Source: Planctomycetaceae bacterium
Lineage (GTDB): Bacteria; Planctomycetota; Planctomycetia; Pirellulales; Thermoguttaceae
Direction of reading: 5' to 3'
Assembly (NCBI GenBank): GCA_031266315.1
Contig: JAISBG010000054.1
Span: forward strand, 1-13,489
DNA: 13,489 bases
Of this stretch, positions 7,254 to 13,489 are shown in pieces. A program made the translations under genes and the position numbers. Each line of letters begins with the position of its first letter. The stretch's first letter is position 1. The notes under the pieces are model-generated. The model did no database searches. It saw only the letters and a program-made list of their open reading frames with translations, and was not told the origin of the DNA.

Positions 7254-7997
7254 ATGAAAATTTATGCGGTAGGAATTGGACCAGGTGATCGAAACTACAT
7301 GGCTCCGTATGCCGAAAAAATCATTTCAGAATGTGAGGTGATTATTGGTTACACGGCATATTTGAAACTAATTCCTGATTTAGTTACGGGAAAAGAAGTT
7401 ATTGATACCGGAATGAAAGGAGAAACGGCGCGTTGTGAATTAGCGTTTCAGGAAACGAAACTTGGGAAAAAAGTTGCTGTTGTTTCAAGCGGAGATGCCG
7501 GAATTTACGGCATGGCGTCGCTTCTCATGGAAATGACAGAAAACGAAACAGATATTGAAATAGAGGTTGTGCCGGGAATTACCGCCTGTGTTGCGGCTGC
7601 TTCGCTATTGGGAGCACCACTGGCAAACGATTTTGCAGTTGTGAGTTTGAGCGACTTGCTCACTTCATGGCAAACGATTGAAAAACGTCTTGAAGCGGCA
7701 GGTTTGGGCGATTTTGTCGTTTGTCTTTACAATCCGGGAAGCAAGACCAGAAAAAATTCGTTACGGCAAGCGTGTGAAATATTATTAAAACATAAAAATC
7801 CTCAAACATGTTGCGGTTATGTTCGGAACGCATTAAGGAACAACCGTCAATATCAACTTTGCTCATTACAGGAATTATCAGATATTTCTGTTGATATGCT
7901 GACAACCGCGATTGTCGGAAATTCCGATACAAAACAAATTCATAACAAATTGGTTACAACACGAGGTTACCGTTTGCAAAGGAAAAAATTGTCATAA
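7254..7997 (+). CDS. cbiH: Cobalt-precorrin-3 C(17)-methyltransferase, ring-contracting, CbiH
   Basis: CbiH methylates C17 of cobalt-precorrin-3 and drives ring contraction to cobalt-precorrin-4. The 247-residue protein carries VGIGPGD (6-12), IGYTAYL (31-37), SSGDAGIYGMAS (78-89) and VVPGITA (105-111). The stretch from Leu119 to Trp139, with FAVVSLSDLLTSW, and LYNPGSKTR (158-166) are typical of CbiH/CobJ. The start is set by the AAAGGAGGA upstream. Methyltransferases for C20, C11 and C17 lie within 3.3 kb and are paralogues of one superfamily. A possible new promoter follows the gene, so it may end the first transcription unit, although the 57-base gap has no strong terminator. Confidence 0.95.
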   Translation: MKIYAVGIGPGDRNYMAPYAEKIISECEVIIGYTAYLKLIPDLVTGKEVIDTGMKGETARCELAFQETKLGKKVAVVSSGDAGIYGMASLLMEMTENETDIEIEVVPGITACVAAASLLGAPLANDFAVVSLSDLLTSWQTIEKRLEAAGLGDFVVCLYNPGSKTRKNSLRQACEILLKHKNPQTCCGYVRNALRNNRQYQLCSLQELSDISVDMLTTAIVGNSDTKQIHNKLVTTRGYRLQRKKLS

Positions 7998-8018
7998 GAA
8001 TTCTTATTATAATATAAA
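7989..8018 (+). promoter_or_regulatory. Possible promoter before cbiJ fusion gene, with internal palindrome
   Basis: TTGTCA (7989-7994) and TATAAA (8013-8018) are separated by 18 bases, a plausible sigma-70-type pair overlapping the cbiH stop. A TATAAT at 8008-8013 is also present but lacks a well-spaced -35. A perfect 14-base palindrome, ATAAGAATTCTTAT, occupies 7994-8007 inside the spacer, where a repressor could block polymerase. In AT-rich DNA both matches could be chance. Confidence 0.3.
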
Positions 8019-8054
8019 TCAGAAACAATTTTGGATTAACCGGAGTTGCGAAAC

Positions 8055-9356
8055 ATGAATATTCTCATTTTCGGCGGTACAACAGAATCGCGAAAACTTG
8101 CAAAAACGCTTGCCGATCATCATGCGGATGTAACGCTTATTGTTGCAACAGATTATGCTAAAAATCTTTTTACAGAACCGATAAATTTTAATATTATCGT
8201 ACAACGGCTTGACGAAACAGAAATGATACATTATTTAAAAACACATTCATTCGATTATGTTGTTGACGCAACACATCCCTATGCTGATTTGGCAACTAAA
8301 AATATTCATTCGTCATGCCAAAATGCCAATGTACGATACTTAAGACTTGTTCGTAGTGAAAGTAATAAAAATTCTTCCATAACTTATTTTACCAATCCCG
8401 ATGAAGCGATTGATATATTGAATCACGAAACAGGAAAAATTCTCTTTACCATTGGCAGTAAGGAACTAACACATTTTGTTAAAGTGAATGATTTTGCGTC
8501 AAGAAGTTTTGTGCGGATTCTTCCAATGCTTGATTCGCTTAAAAAAACAATTGATCTGGGATTTCGTAACTCAAATATTATTTGTATCCAAGGCGCGGTC
8601 AATGAAGAAATGAATAAGGCGATGATCAATATGACTCAAGCCGAATTTTTAGTAACAAAAGATTCAGGAGAAATCGGCGGATTTGACGCTAAAATTTCCG
8701 CAGCGCAACAATGCGGTTGCCGTGTACTTGTACTTTCGCGTCCGTTGCAGGAAACGGGATTTTCTTATACGGAAATATTAGAATTTTTTCAAATCAAAAA
8801 TGATGCCGCTTCCGATGAAAATGGAAATTTTCAATGTGTTACCGATAGAACATCGTTTTCAAAACCAGTTGAACCGAAACAAAATCAGACGCGTTTTTTT
8901 CCGCTCTTTATGGATTTACACAACAAAAATGTTCTTGTCATCGGCGGCGGAAATATTGCCTTGCGGCGGATTGAAATATTATGCTCTTTCGGTACAATCA
9001 TAGAAATTATTTCACCTTCCGTTACAGAAGAATTACGAACAATAATTCAACATCGTCATTTTCGTTTTGTTAATAAAAAGTACGAAGAAAGTGATCTTGA
9101 TCATTTTCATCCATTGTTTGTAGTTGCCGCTACGAACAACAGAGAAGTGAATCGTCGTATTGCGAGTGATGCACGTAAAAAAGGAATTTATGTAATTGTT
9201 TCCGATTGCCGGAAGGAATGTAATTGTTATTTTCCCGCAATTATGGAGAGCGAATCTTTTTTAGCGGGTCTTGTTTCAAAAAACGGCGATCATCTTGGAG
9301 TTCGTATCAAAGCCGAACAAATACGTAAATTACTGAACAATAATTGTAATAATTAA
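8055..9356 (+). CDS. cbiJ: Fusion: cobalt-precorrin-6A reductase (CbiJ/CobK) + precorrin-2 dehydrogenase (CysG-N/Met8-like)
   Basis: Two enzymes are joined in 433 residues. Residues 1-248 are CbiJ/CobK, the NAD(P)H-dependent reductase of (cobalt-)precorrin-6A: GGTTESR (7-13), DATHPYA (71-77) and TKDSGEIGGFDAKI (201-214) are its hallmarks. A polar linker follows (about 250-280). Residues 281-433 match the siroheme synthase N-terminal domain, which oxidises precorrin-2 to sirohydrochlorin with NAD+: FFPLFMDL (281-288), the dinucleotide loop VIGGGNIALRR (295-305), VAATNNREVN (358-367) and CYFPAI (391-396). The fusion thus links an early and a late redox step. ATG 8055 has CCGGAG (8040-8045) upstream; a TTG at 8046 is in frame but less likely. 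The next gene, cobA, makes the dehydrogenase's substrate, restoring the CysG activities as two neighbouring proteins. Confidence 0.92.
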   Translation: MNILIFGGTTESRKLAKTLADHHADVTLIVATDYAKNLFTEPINFNIIVQRLDETEMIHYLKTHSFDYVVDATHPYADLATKNIHSSCQNANVRYLRLVRSESNKNSSITYFTNPDEAIDILNHETGKILFTIGSKELTHFVKVNDFASRSFVRILPMLDSLKKTIDLGFRNSNIICIQGAVNEEMNKAMINMTQAEFLVTKDSGEIGGFDAKISAAQQCGCRVLVLSRPLQETGFSYTEILEFFQIKNDAASDENGNFQCVTDRTSFSKPVEPKQNQTRFFPLFMDLHNKNVLVIGGGNIALRRIEILCSFGTIIEIISPSVTEELRTIIQHRHFRFVNKKYEESDLDHFHPLFVVAATNNREVNRRIASDARKKGIYVIVSDCRKECNCYFPAIMESESFLAGLVSKNGDHLGVRIKAEQIRKLLNNNCNN

Positions 9357-9379
9357 CACCTTTCAAAAAAGATAGTTAG

Positions 9380-10108
9380 ATGAAAGTAACATTAATTGGT
9401 GCAGGACCCGGTGATGCGGAATTGATGACCATTAAAGGGCTGAACAGGCTGAAACAAGCCGATGTTGTCCTTTATGATCGTCTTGTCGGCGAAGACATTG
9501 TTTCAATGATTCCTGATACGGTTGAGAAAATTTGTGTCGGAAAACATAATGGTAAACATCCGGTTCCGCAAGAAGAAATCGGTTCTTTAATGGTTTCCAA
9601 AGCAAAGCAGGGATTACATGTTGTACGATTAAAGGGTGGTGATGCTTTTGTGTTCGGACGCGGCGGCGAAGAACTGGAAATTTTGTGCGAAAACAAAATT
9701 CCCTTTGAAGTGATTCCCGGTGTTTCATCGTCTATTGCCGCCGGCGTTTATGCGGGAATACCTTTGACGCATCGTGATTACTCTTCGTCGTTACACATTA
9801 TCACGGGACACGCCAAGAAAAACGGTCAACTCGATATTGATTTCAAATCACTTGCCGGATTAAATGGTACGATTATTATTCTGATGGGTATTGCGTCATT
9901 GGAGAATATTTGTACCGGTTTTCTTGAAGCCGGCATGAATAGGCACATGCCCGCCGCTATCGTCGAAAATGCCACATTAAAAACACAACGAAAATTTATC
10001 GGAACATTGGAAACACTTTTTGAACTATCGAAACAAAATCAAATTGTTTCTCCGTCTGTTGTTATTATCGGTGCCGTGTGTGCCTTGTCGGATAAACTCG
10101 GTACATAA
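9380..10108 (+). CDS. cobA: Uroporphyrinogen-III C-methyltransferase (SUMT) CobA
   Basis: CobA adds methyl groups at C2 and C7 of uroporphyrinogen III to give precorrin-2, the branch point for siroheme, cobalamin and F430. The 242-residue protein is a complete stand-alone SUMT. It has GAGPGD (7-12), YDRLV (32-36), GKHPVPQEEI (58-67), RLKGGDAFVFGRGGEE (83-98), PGVSSSIAAGVYAGIPLTHR (113-132) and ITGH (141-144). No HemD domain is fused at the C-terminus, unlike the CobA-HemD proteins of many anaerobes. The gene starts 23 bases after the cbiJ fusion with only a weak purine-rich ribosome binding site. Its stop is followed by a 134-base spacer, so it may close this transcription unit. Confidence 0.96.
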   Translation: MKVTLIGAGPGDAELMTIKGLNRLKQADVVLYDRLVGEDIVSMIPDTVEKICVGKHNGKHPVPQEEIGSLMVSKAKQGLHVVRLKGGDAFVFGRGGEELEILCENKIPFEVIPGVSSSIAAGVYAGIPLTHRDYSSSLHIITGHAKKNGQLDIDFKSLAGLNGTIIILMGIASLENICTGFLEAGMNRHMPAAIVENATLKTQRKFIGTLETLFELSKQNQIVSPSVVIIGAVCALSDKLGT

Positions 10109-10132
10109 CAATATGATATAAATACGATAACA

Positions 10133-10151
10133 TTTTTTCATTACGAAAAAA
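10133..10151 (+). terminator. Weak A/T hairpin after cobA, possible terminator
   Basis: TTTTTTC (10133-10139) and GAAAAAA (10145-10151) can pair around ATTAC, 25 bases after the cobA stop. The stem has only one G-C pair and no following T-run, so termination is doubtful. Confidence 0.15.
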
Positions 10152-10201
10152 AAATACCTGATAATATATTATTGTACTATGTTTTATTTCAATGTTATGA
10201 A

Positions 10202-10223
10202 AAAACTTAAACAAAACTTAAAC
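10202..10223 (+). promoter_or_regulatory. Two perfect 11-bp direct repeats before the FNT gene
   Basis: AAAACTTAAAC occurs twice back to back (10202-10212 and 10213-10223), giving TTAAAC spaced by 5 bases. This one-turn geometry resembles binding sites of OmpR/PhoB-family response regulators, such as the Bacillus PhoP box of TTAACA-type repeats every 11 bases. It ends 19 bases before the ATG at 10243. The regulator is not identified. Confidence 0.4.
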
Positions 10224-10242
10224 TAAAAATTATTTTATTGAT

Positions 10243-11073
10243 ATGCTTTCGCCACAGGAAATATTACAAAAAACTTCGGATAACGGAGTTGCCAAGAGTT
10301 TAAAATCGTTTACTTCGCTTTTTATACTTGGTATATTAGCCGGAGTTTATATTGCATTTGCTTCGGAAGGTTCTAATATGGCGGCGTTTAATCTGCTTGC
10401 GAATCCGTCAACATTCGGACTGGGCAAATGCCTTGCGGGCGCAATATTTCCCGGCGGTTTAATGCTTGTAGTGCTTGCAGGCGGAGAACTTTTTACCGGC
10501 AATACCATGATGCTCTTACCGCTCGTAACAAAAAAAATTAAACTGACAGGATTGATTCGTAACTGGCTGATTGTTTACATTGGTAATTTTATCGGTTCAT
10601 TTTTTGTTGCGTTTCTTATTGTTCATTCCGGTCAATTAAACAGCGGTAACAATTTACTTGGCGGAATAACAATCAAAATTGCTGCAACAAAATGTCATCT
10701 TACCTTTATAGAAGCGTTTTCACTTGGGATTCTTTGCAACTGGCTGGTATGTCTTGCGGTTTGGATGGCAACCGGAGCTGAAAGTGCCGTTGGAAAAATT
10801 TTTGCGATTTTTTTTCCGATCTGGTTATTCATCACTTCCGGTTTTGAACATTCCGTTGCAAATATGTACTATATTTCCGCCGGATTACTTGCAAAATCAA
10901 ACTACATTTGGCTCGACACAGTAACACTTAACCCTGAACTTTTAGCTTCGCTCACATGGACGAATTTCTTCTTGTCAAATTTGTTACCGGTTTCTCTCGG
11001 CAATATTGTCGGCGGCGGTATTTTTGTTGCAACAGCATATCATTTTGCCTATAGAAATGAAAGCAAAAAATAA
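10243..11073 (+). CDS. Formate/nitrite transporter (FNT) family channel
   Basis: FNT proteins are pentameric, aquaporin-like inner-membrane channels for formate, nitrite or hydrosulfide. The 276-residue protein has the normal length and six hydrophobic spans. The start MLSPQEI is a usual FNT N-terminus. GGELFTGNTMML (80-91) is the conserved loop near the first half-helix, and CNWLVCLAVW (165-174) and GFEHSVANMY (200-209) follow; His203 matches the conserved pore histidine of FocA/NirC. LLPVSLGNIVGG (247-258) is the last conserved block. I cannot assign the anion. Next to cobA, a precorrin-2 dehydrogenase and a chelatase, nitrite or hydrosulfide (siroheme enzyme chemistry) is a reasonable guess, recalling nirC beside cysG in E. 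coli. There is no Shine-Dalgarno before the ATG, and an 11-bp direct repeat lies just upstream. Confidence 0.92.
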   Translation: MLSPQEILQKTSDNGVAKSLKSFTSLFILGILAGVYIAFASEGSNMAAFNLLANPSTFGLGKCLAGAIFPGGLMLVVLAGGELFTGNTMMLLPLVTKKIKLTGLIRNWLIVYIGNFIGSFFVAFLIVHSGQLNSGNNLLGGITIKIAATKCHLTFIEAFSLGILCNWLVCLAVWMATGAESAVGKIFAIFFPIWLFITSGFEHSVANMYYISAGLLAKSNYIWLDTVTLNPELLASLTWTNFFLSNLLPVSLGNIVGGGIFVATAYHFAYRNESKK

Positions 11074-11099
11074 ACAAATAATACATGCTCAACATTCCT

Positions 11100-11121
11100 T
11101 AAAATCCGATATGGTTTTTTA
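11100..11121 (+). terminator. Weak hairpin plus T-run after the FNT gene
   Basis: TAAAA-T-CC can pair with GG-TTTTTTA around the loop GATAT, ending in a run of six T, 27 bases after the FNT stop. The helix has two G-C pairs and an internal mismatch, so this is at best a weak intrinsic terminator. Confidence 0.2.
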
Positions 11122-11168
11122 TGAATATTAAAGTGTTGGTCAAAATAATTTATTTTACAATATTTACC

Positions 11169-11193
11169 ATTATTATTTATCTGTAATAATAAT
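11169..11193 (+). promoter_or_regulatory. 9-bp inverted repeat abutting the cbiX ribosome binding site
   Basis: ATTATTATT (11169-11177) is the exact reverse complement of AATAATAAT (11185-11193), with a 7-base loop. The second arm ends one base before AAAGGAG (11194-11200), the cbiX Shine-Dalgarno. It could be an operator or a leader hairpin affecting translation. Being all A/T, it may also be chance. Confidence 0.3.
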
Positions 11194-11206
11194 AAAGGAG
11201 TACAAA

Positions 11207-11563
11207 ATGAGAGGCATTTTAGTTGTTGCTCATGGAAGCCGGATCAAGGAAACAGAAGAAATACTGATTTCACTTTTGAATATAGTGAAACAGAAAATAC
11301 CGGAATTTTGTATCGAATATGCTTTTATGGAATTTAGCGATAAAACGCTGGAAAAAGGAATTGCCGCGCTTGCGGCTAAAAATGTTTCGGAAATAAAAGT
11401 TGTGCCTTATTTTCTTTTTTCCGGTGTCCATCTGAAAGAGGATATTCCTAATATGATTAATCAATGTATGATGCAGTATCCTGAAATTAAGGTTATCATG
11501 GGCAGATCGCTGGGAATTGATCAACGCCTTGCCGATATTCTTGCGGATCGTATCAAGGAGTAA
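11207..11563 (+). CDS. cbiX: Sirohydrochlorin cobaltochelatase, short form CbiX
   Basis: CbiX inserts Co2+ into sirohydrochlorin, the committing step of the anaerobic B12 route. At 118 residues it is a single-domain CbiX(S)-type protein, about half the length of two-domain chelatases, and would work as a homodimer. Key marks are VVAHGSR (6-12) with metal-site His9, and PYFLFSGVHLKEDIP (67-81) with the second catalytic His75. AAAGGAG (11194-11200) sits 6 bases before the ATG. The stop is 6 bases before the cbiET start. There is no His-rich or Fe-S cysteine tail. A sirohydrochlorin ferrochelatase (SirB-like) role is possible because these families overlap; the neighbouring CbiET and CbiA favour cobalt. 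Confidence 0.92.
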   Translation: MRGILVVAHGSRIKETEEILISLLNIVKQKIPEFCIEYAFMEFSDKTLEKGIAALAAKNVSEIKVVPYFLFSGVHLKEDIPNMINQCMMQYPEIKVIMGRSLGIDQRLADILADRIKE

Positions 11564-11569
11564 TTTCTG

Positions 11570-12766
11570 ATGAGAAAATTATTTATTGTCGGTTTCGGCG
11601 TCGGTAACGATGATTTTCGGACAAAAAAAGCGGTTGATGTTATTCAGTCTGCCGATAGAGTTTTAACATTTTCCCGGTTTTATAAAAATGATCCGACTAT
11701 TGAAAATATTGATTTGACAGAACTAATGAAACAATTAAATTGTCCGCTTTCCGGTATAACGGTGGTTTTAGTCGGAGGTGATTGTTGTTTTTTCAGTATT
11801 ACCCAAAAAATCGTTCGGGAATTTTCACATTTGTATGAAATTGAATTAATCAACGGTATAAGCAGTATTCAATATTTTAGTGCAAAAATTGCAGTTCCTT
11901 ACGATGATGCAAAATTGATCAGTGTACATGGGAGAAATGAACGGATTGTATCACATACCGCGTATAATAAAAAAATTTTCGTACTGACCGGCGGAAAATA
12001 CAAAGCCCATGATTTGTGCAGAATTTTGTACGAAAACGGTTTGACTGATGTGAAAATTCAGATTGGCGAAAAATTGTCTTGTTCCGATGAAAAAATCGTC
12101 AACGGTAATCCTATAACGTTAAAAGATATGATTTTTGACGATTTATCTGTAATGTATATTGAAAACGAGTCGGCGAGGATTCCTAATACTCCGATTAGTG
12201 ATGATGATTTTATTCGCGGTCAGACGCCGATGACTAAAGAAGAAATACGTTGCGTTTCACTTCGGAAACTCGGAATACTTCCAAACGATATTTTGTACGA
12301 TATTGGAGCAGGAACCGGTTCCATGTCTGTGGAGATGGCTCGTTGTGCGTTTGAAGGTATTGTTTATGCGATTGAAAAAGACAAAGAAGCCGTCGAATTA
12401 ATCGAAAAAAACAGAATTAAACATGGAGCCTTCAATATTATTGTTCTTAAAATTCAGGCTCCTGAACGTTTTGCTGAACTTCCTGTTCCGAATAAGGCGT
12501 TTATCGGCGGAAGTTCAGGAAATATTGATACAATTGTTAATGTGTTGATCAATATGAATCCGAAAATCAAAATCGTTGCCAACGCCGTTTCATTGCAAAG
12601 TCTTAATCAGATTCTTAACACTTATTCCGTATTCGGATTAACTGAAACGGAAACGATTTGCGTCAATATTGCGAAGTCGAAAAAAGTCGGTAATTACGAT
12701 ATCATGACCGCGCAAAATCCTATTTATATCGTTACGGGAATACGGAGGGAATTATGCGAATCATGA
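11570..12766 (+). CDS. cbiET: CbiE-CbiT fusion (CobL-like) precorrin-6B/7 methyltransferase-decarboxylase
   Basis: The 398-residue protein joins CbiE (C5 methylation, residues 1 to about 202) to CbiT (C15 methylation and C12 acetate decarboxylation, about 207-398), as in CobL. CbiE has IVGFGVGNDDF (6-16), VGGDCCFFS (68-76), NGISSIQYFSAKI (95-107) and SVHGR (118-122). Its glycine loop lacks the proline of the usual GxGPG, and the GDP motif reads GDC, so this half is divergent. CbiT is canonical: DDDFIRGQTPMTKEEIR (211-227), the SAM loop DIGAGTGSMSVEMA (244-257) and IGGSSGNID (312-320). AAGGAG (11555-11560) serves the start. The 3' end overlaps cbiA by 13 bases. Confidence 0.94.
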   Translation: MRKLFIVGFGVGNDDFRTKKAVDVIQSADRVLTFSRFYKNDPTIENIDLTELMKQLNCPLSGITVVLVGGDCCFFSITQKIVREFSHLYEIELINGISSIQYFSAKIAVPYDDAKLISVHGRNERIVSHTAYNKKIFVLTGGKYKAHDLCRILYENGLTDVKIQIGEKLSCSDEKIVNGNPITLKDMIFDDLSVMYIENESARIPNTPISDDDFIRGQTPMTKEEIRCVSLRKLGILPNDILYDIGAGTGSMSVEMARCAFEGIVYAIEKDKEAVELIEKNRIKHGAFNIIVLKIQAPERFAELPVPNKAFIGGSSGNIDTIVNVLINMNPKIKIVANAVSLQSLNQILNTYSVFGLTETETICVNIAKSKKVGNYDIMTAQNPIYIVTGIRRELCES

Positions 12767-13489
12767 TTGCGGGAACAGGAAGCGGATGCGGCAAAACAAT
12801 GATCACTTGTGCGATCCTTTCTGCACTGAAACAACAAAACAAAAATGTTGTTGCGTTTAAATGCGGACCGGATTATATTGATCCCGTGTTTCATACGAAA
12901 GCATCACAAGTTGAAACGTATAACCTCGACTCTGTTCTTATGGGAGAAGAAGGTGTACGTTATTCTTTGCAGTCGCACACCCAAACATGTGATATTGCGG
13001 TTATCGAAGGCGTCATGGGACTTTACGACGGAATCGGTAACAAAAGCAACGCTTCAACAAATTATTTATCTCAAATAACGAAAACTCCTGTTGTGTTAGT
13101 TGTTGACGCAAAAGGGAAATCATTGTCTTTGTGTGCGGAAATTAACGGTTTTCTTGAATTTGAAAAGAATAATATTGTTGCGGTTCTTCTTAACCGGATC
13201 ACTTCGGCATCGTATTCTTTTTATAAAGAAATGATTGAAAACAAAACCGGTGTCCGCGTCATCGGTTTTATGCCGGAATTGTCGGATGTTCGTATTGAAT
13301 CACGGCATTTAGGATTGTTGACAGCAAATGAAATTTCAGATATTCAAAACAAAATCACATTGCTTGCCGATAATGCACGAAAATTTATTAATTTTGAAAC
13401 GTTTTTTGACTTGGCAACTGCTGCTGAAAAATTTAATGTACCGGAATCATTTTTAGAATTACAAAAACGTGATTTTTTTGTTAATCTTT
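12754..13489 (+). CDS. cbiA: Cobyrinate a,c-diamide synthase CbiA, N-terminal part, 3' end outside window
   Basis: CbiA amidates the a and c acetate side chains of (cob)yrinic acid using glutamine and ATP. The first 245 residues are visible with no stop; the family is about 450-460 residues, so roughly half is present and the C-terminal glutamine amidotransferase domain lies downstream. The N-terminal ATP-binding domain is clear: P-loop GTGSGCGKT (7-15), KCGPDYIDPVFH (36-47), EGVMGLYDG (85-93) and ESRHLGL (182-188). GGAGGGA (12744-12750) gives a strong ribosome binding site inside cbiET, and the genes overlap by 13 bases. CbiP (cobyric acid synthase) shares the fold, but the CGPDYIDP and ESRHLGL patterns are CbiA's. 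Confidence 0.95.
   Translation, partial: MRIMIAGTGSGCGKTMITCAILSALKQQNKNVVAFKCGPDYIDPVFHTKASQVETYNLDSVLMGEEGVRYSLQSHTQTCDIAVIEGVMGLYDGIGNKSNASTNYLSQITKTPVVLVVDAKGKSLSLCAEINGFLEFEKNNIVAVLLNRITSASYSFYKEMIENKTGVRVIGFMPELSDVRIESRHLGLLTANEISDIQNKITLLADNARKFINFETFFDLATAAEKFNVPESFLELQKRDFFVNL

Noticed and set aside
10161..10172. 12-bp perfect palindrome of A and T after cobA
   Set aside because: ATAATATATTAT-type runs are expected by chance in such AT-rich spacers, and nothing about its position singles it out.
12845..13078. Plus-strand open frame of 77 codons inside cbiA
   Set aside because: The overlapping frame from 12754 gives a clear CbiA with P-loop and CGPDYIDP motifs; the 77-codon frame has no recognisable motif.
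1..13489. tRNA or rRNA genes, CRISPR arrays, insertion sequences, phage genes
   Set aside because: I saw no transposase, integrase, regular spaced repeats or structured RNA gene; coding genes with short spacers fill the window.

Overview
The window is AT-rich and reads on the plus strand throughout. It holds the 3' end of a type I restriction gene (hsdR), then one long, tightly packed cluster for cobalt uptake and anaerobic (early cobalt insertion) corrin-ring synthesis. The organism is probably a low-GC anaerobe. CbiG, CbiX and a cobalt ECF transporter point to the oxygen-independent B12 route, and most genes have Shine-Dalgarno sites. CbiM carries a cleavable signal peptide ahead of its mature Met-His terminus. 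I cannot place the phylum from sequence alone.

Layout. Positions 1-1485 are the C-terminal part of HsdR, followed by a 260-nt AT-rich spacer with a short tandem repeat and an inverted repeat. Positions 1746-4760 encode a CbiMNQO-type cobalt ECF transporter in which cbiN is present twice in tandem. Positions 4757-7997 encode CbiL (C20 methylation), CbiF (C11 methylation), CbiG (ring opening and C2 loss) and CbiH (C17 methylation and ring contraction), mostly overlapping or separated by a few bases. A 57-nt gap with a possible promoter precedes 8055-9356, a fusion of precorrin-6A reductase (CbiJ/CobK) with a precorrin-2 dehydrogenase (CysG N-terminal/Met8-like) domain. CobA/SUMT follows at 9380-10108. 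A formate/nitrite-family (FNT) channel at 10243-11073 interrupts the cluster. After it come a short CbiX chelatase (11207-11563), a CbiE-CbiT fusion (11570-12766) and the first half of CbiA (12754 to the window end).

Together: the transporter imports Co2+. CobA converts uroporphyrinogen III to precorrin-2, the dehydrogenase half of the fusion oxidises this to sirohydrochlorin, and CbiX inserts cobalt. CbiL, CbiH, CbiF, CbiG, CbiJ and CbiET then modify the ring, and CbiA begins side-chain amidation. CbiD (C1 methylation) and CbiC (methyl migration) are not in the window, nor are the late nucleotide-loop genes; they may lie downstream or elsewhere.

Most of this is a recognisable pathway rather than a new system. 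The less usual points are the tandem cbiN pair, the CbiJ-dehydrogenase fusion, the FNT channel set among the sirohydrochlorin-forming genes (recalling the nirC-cysG neighbourhood of E. coli), direct and inverted repeats in the few spacers, and the lack of a recognisable cobalamin riboswitch.
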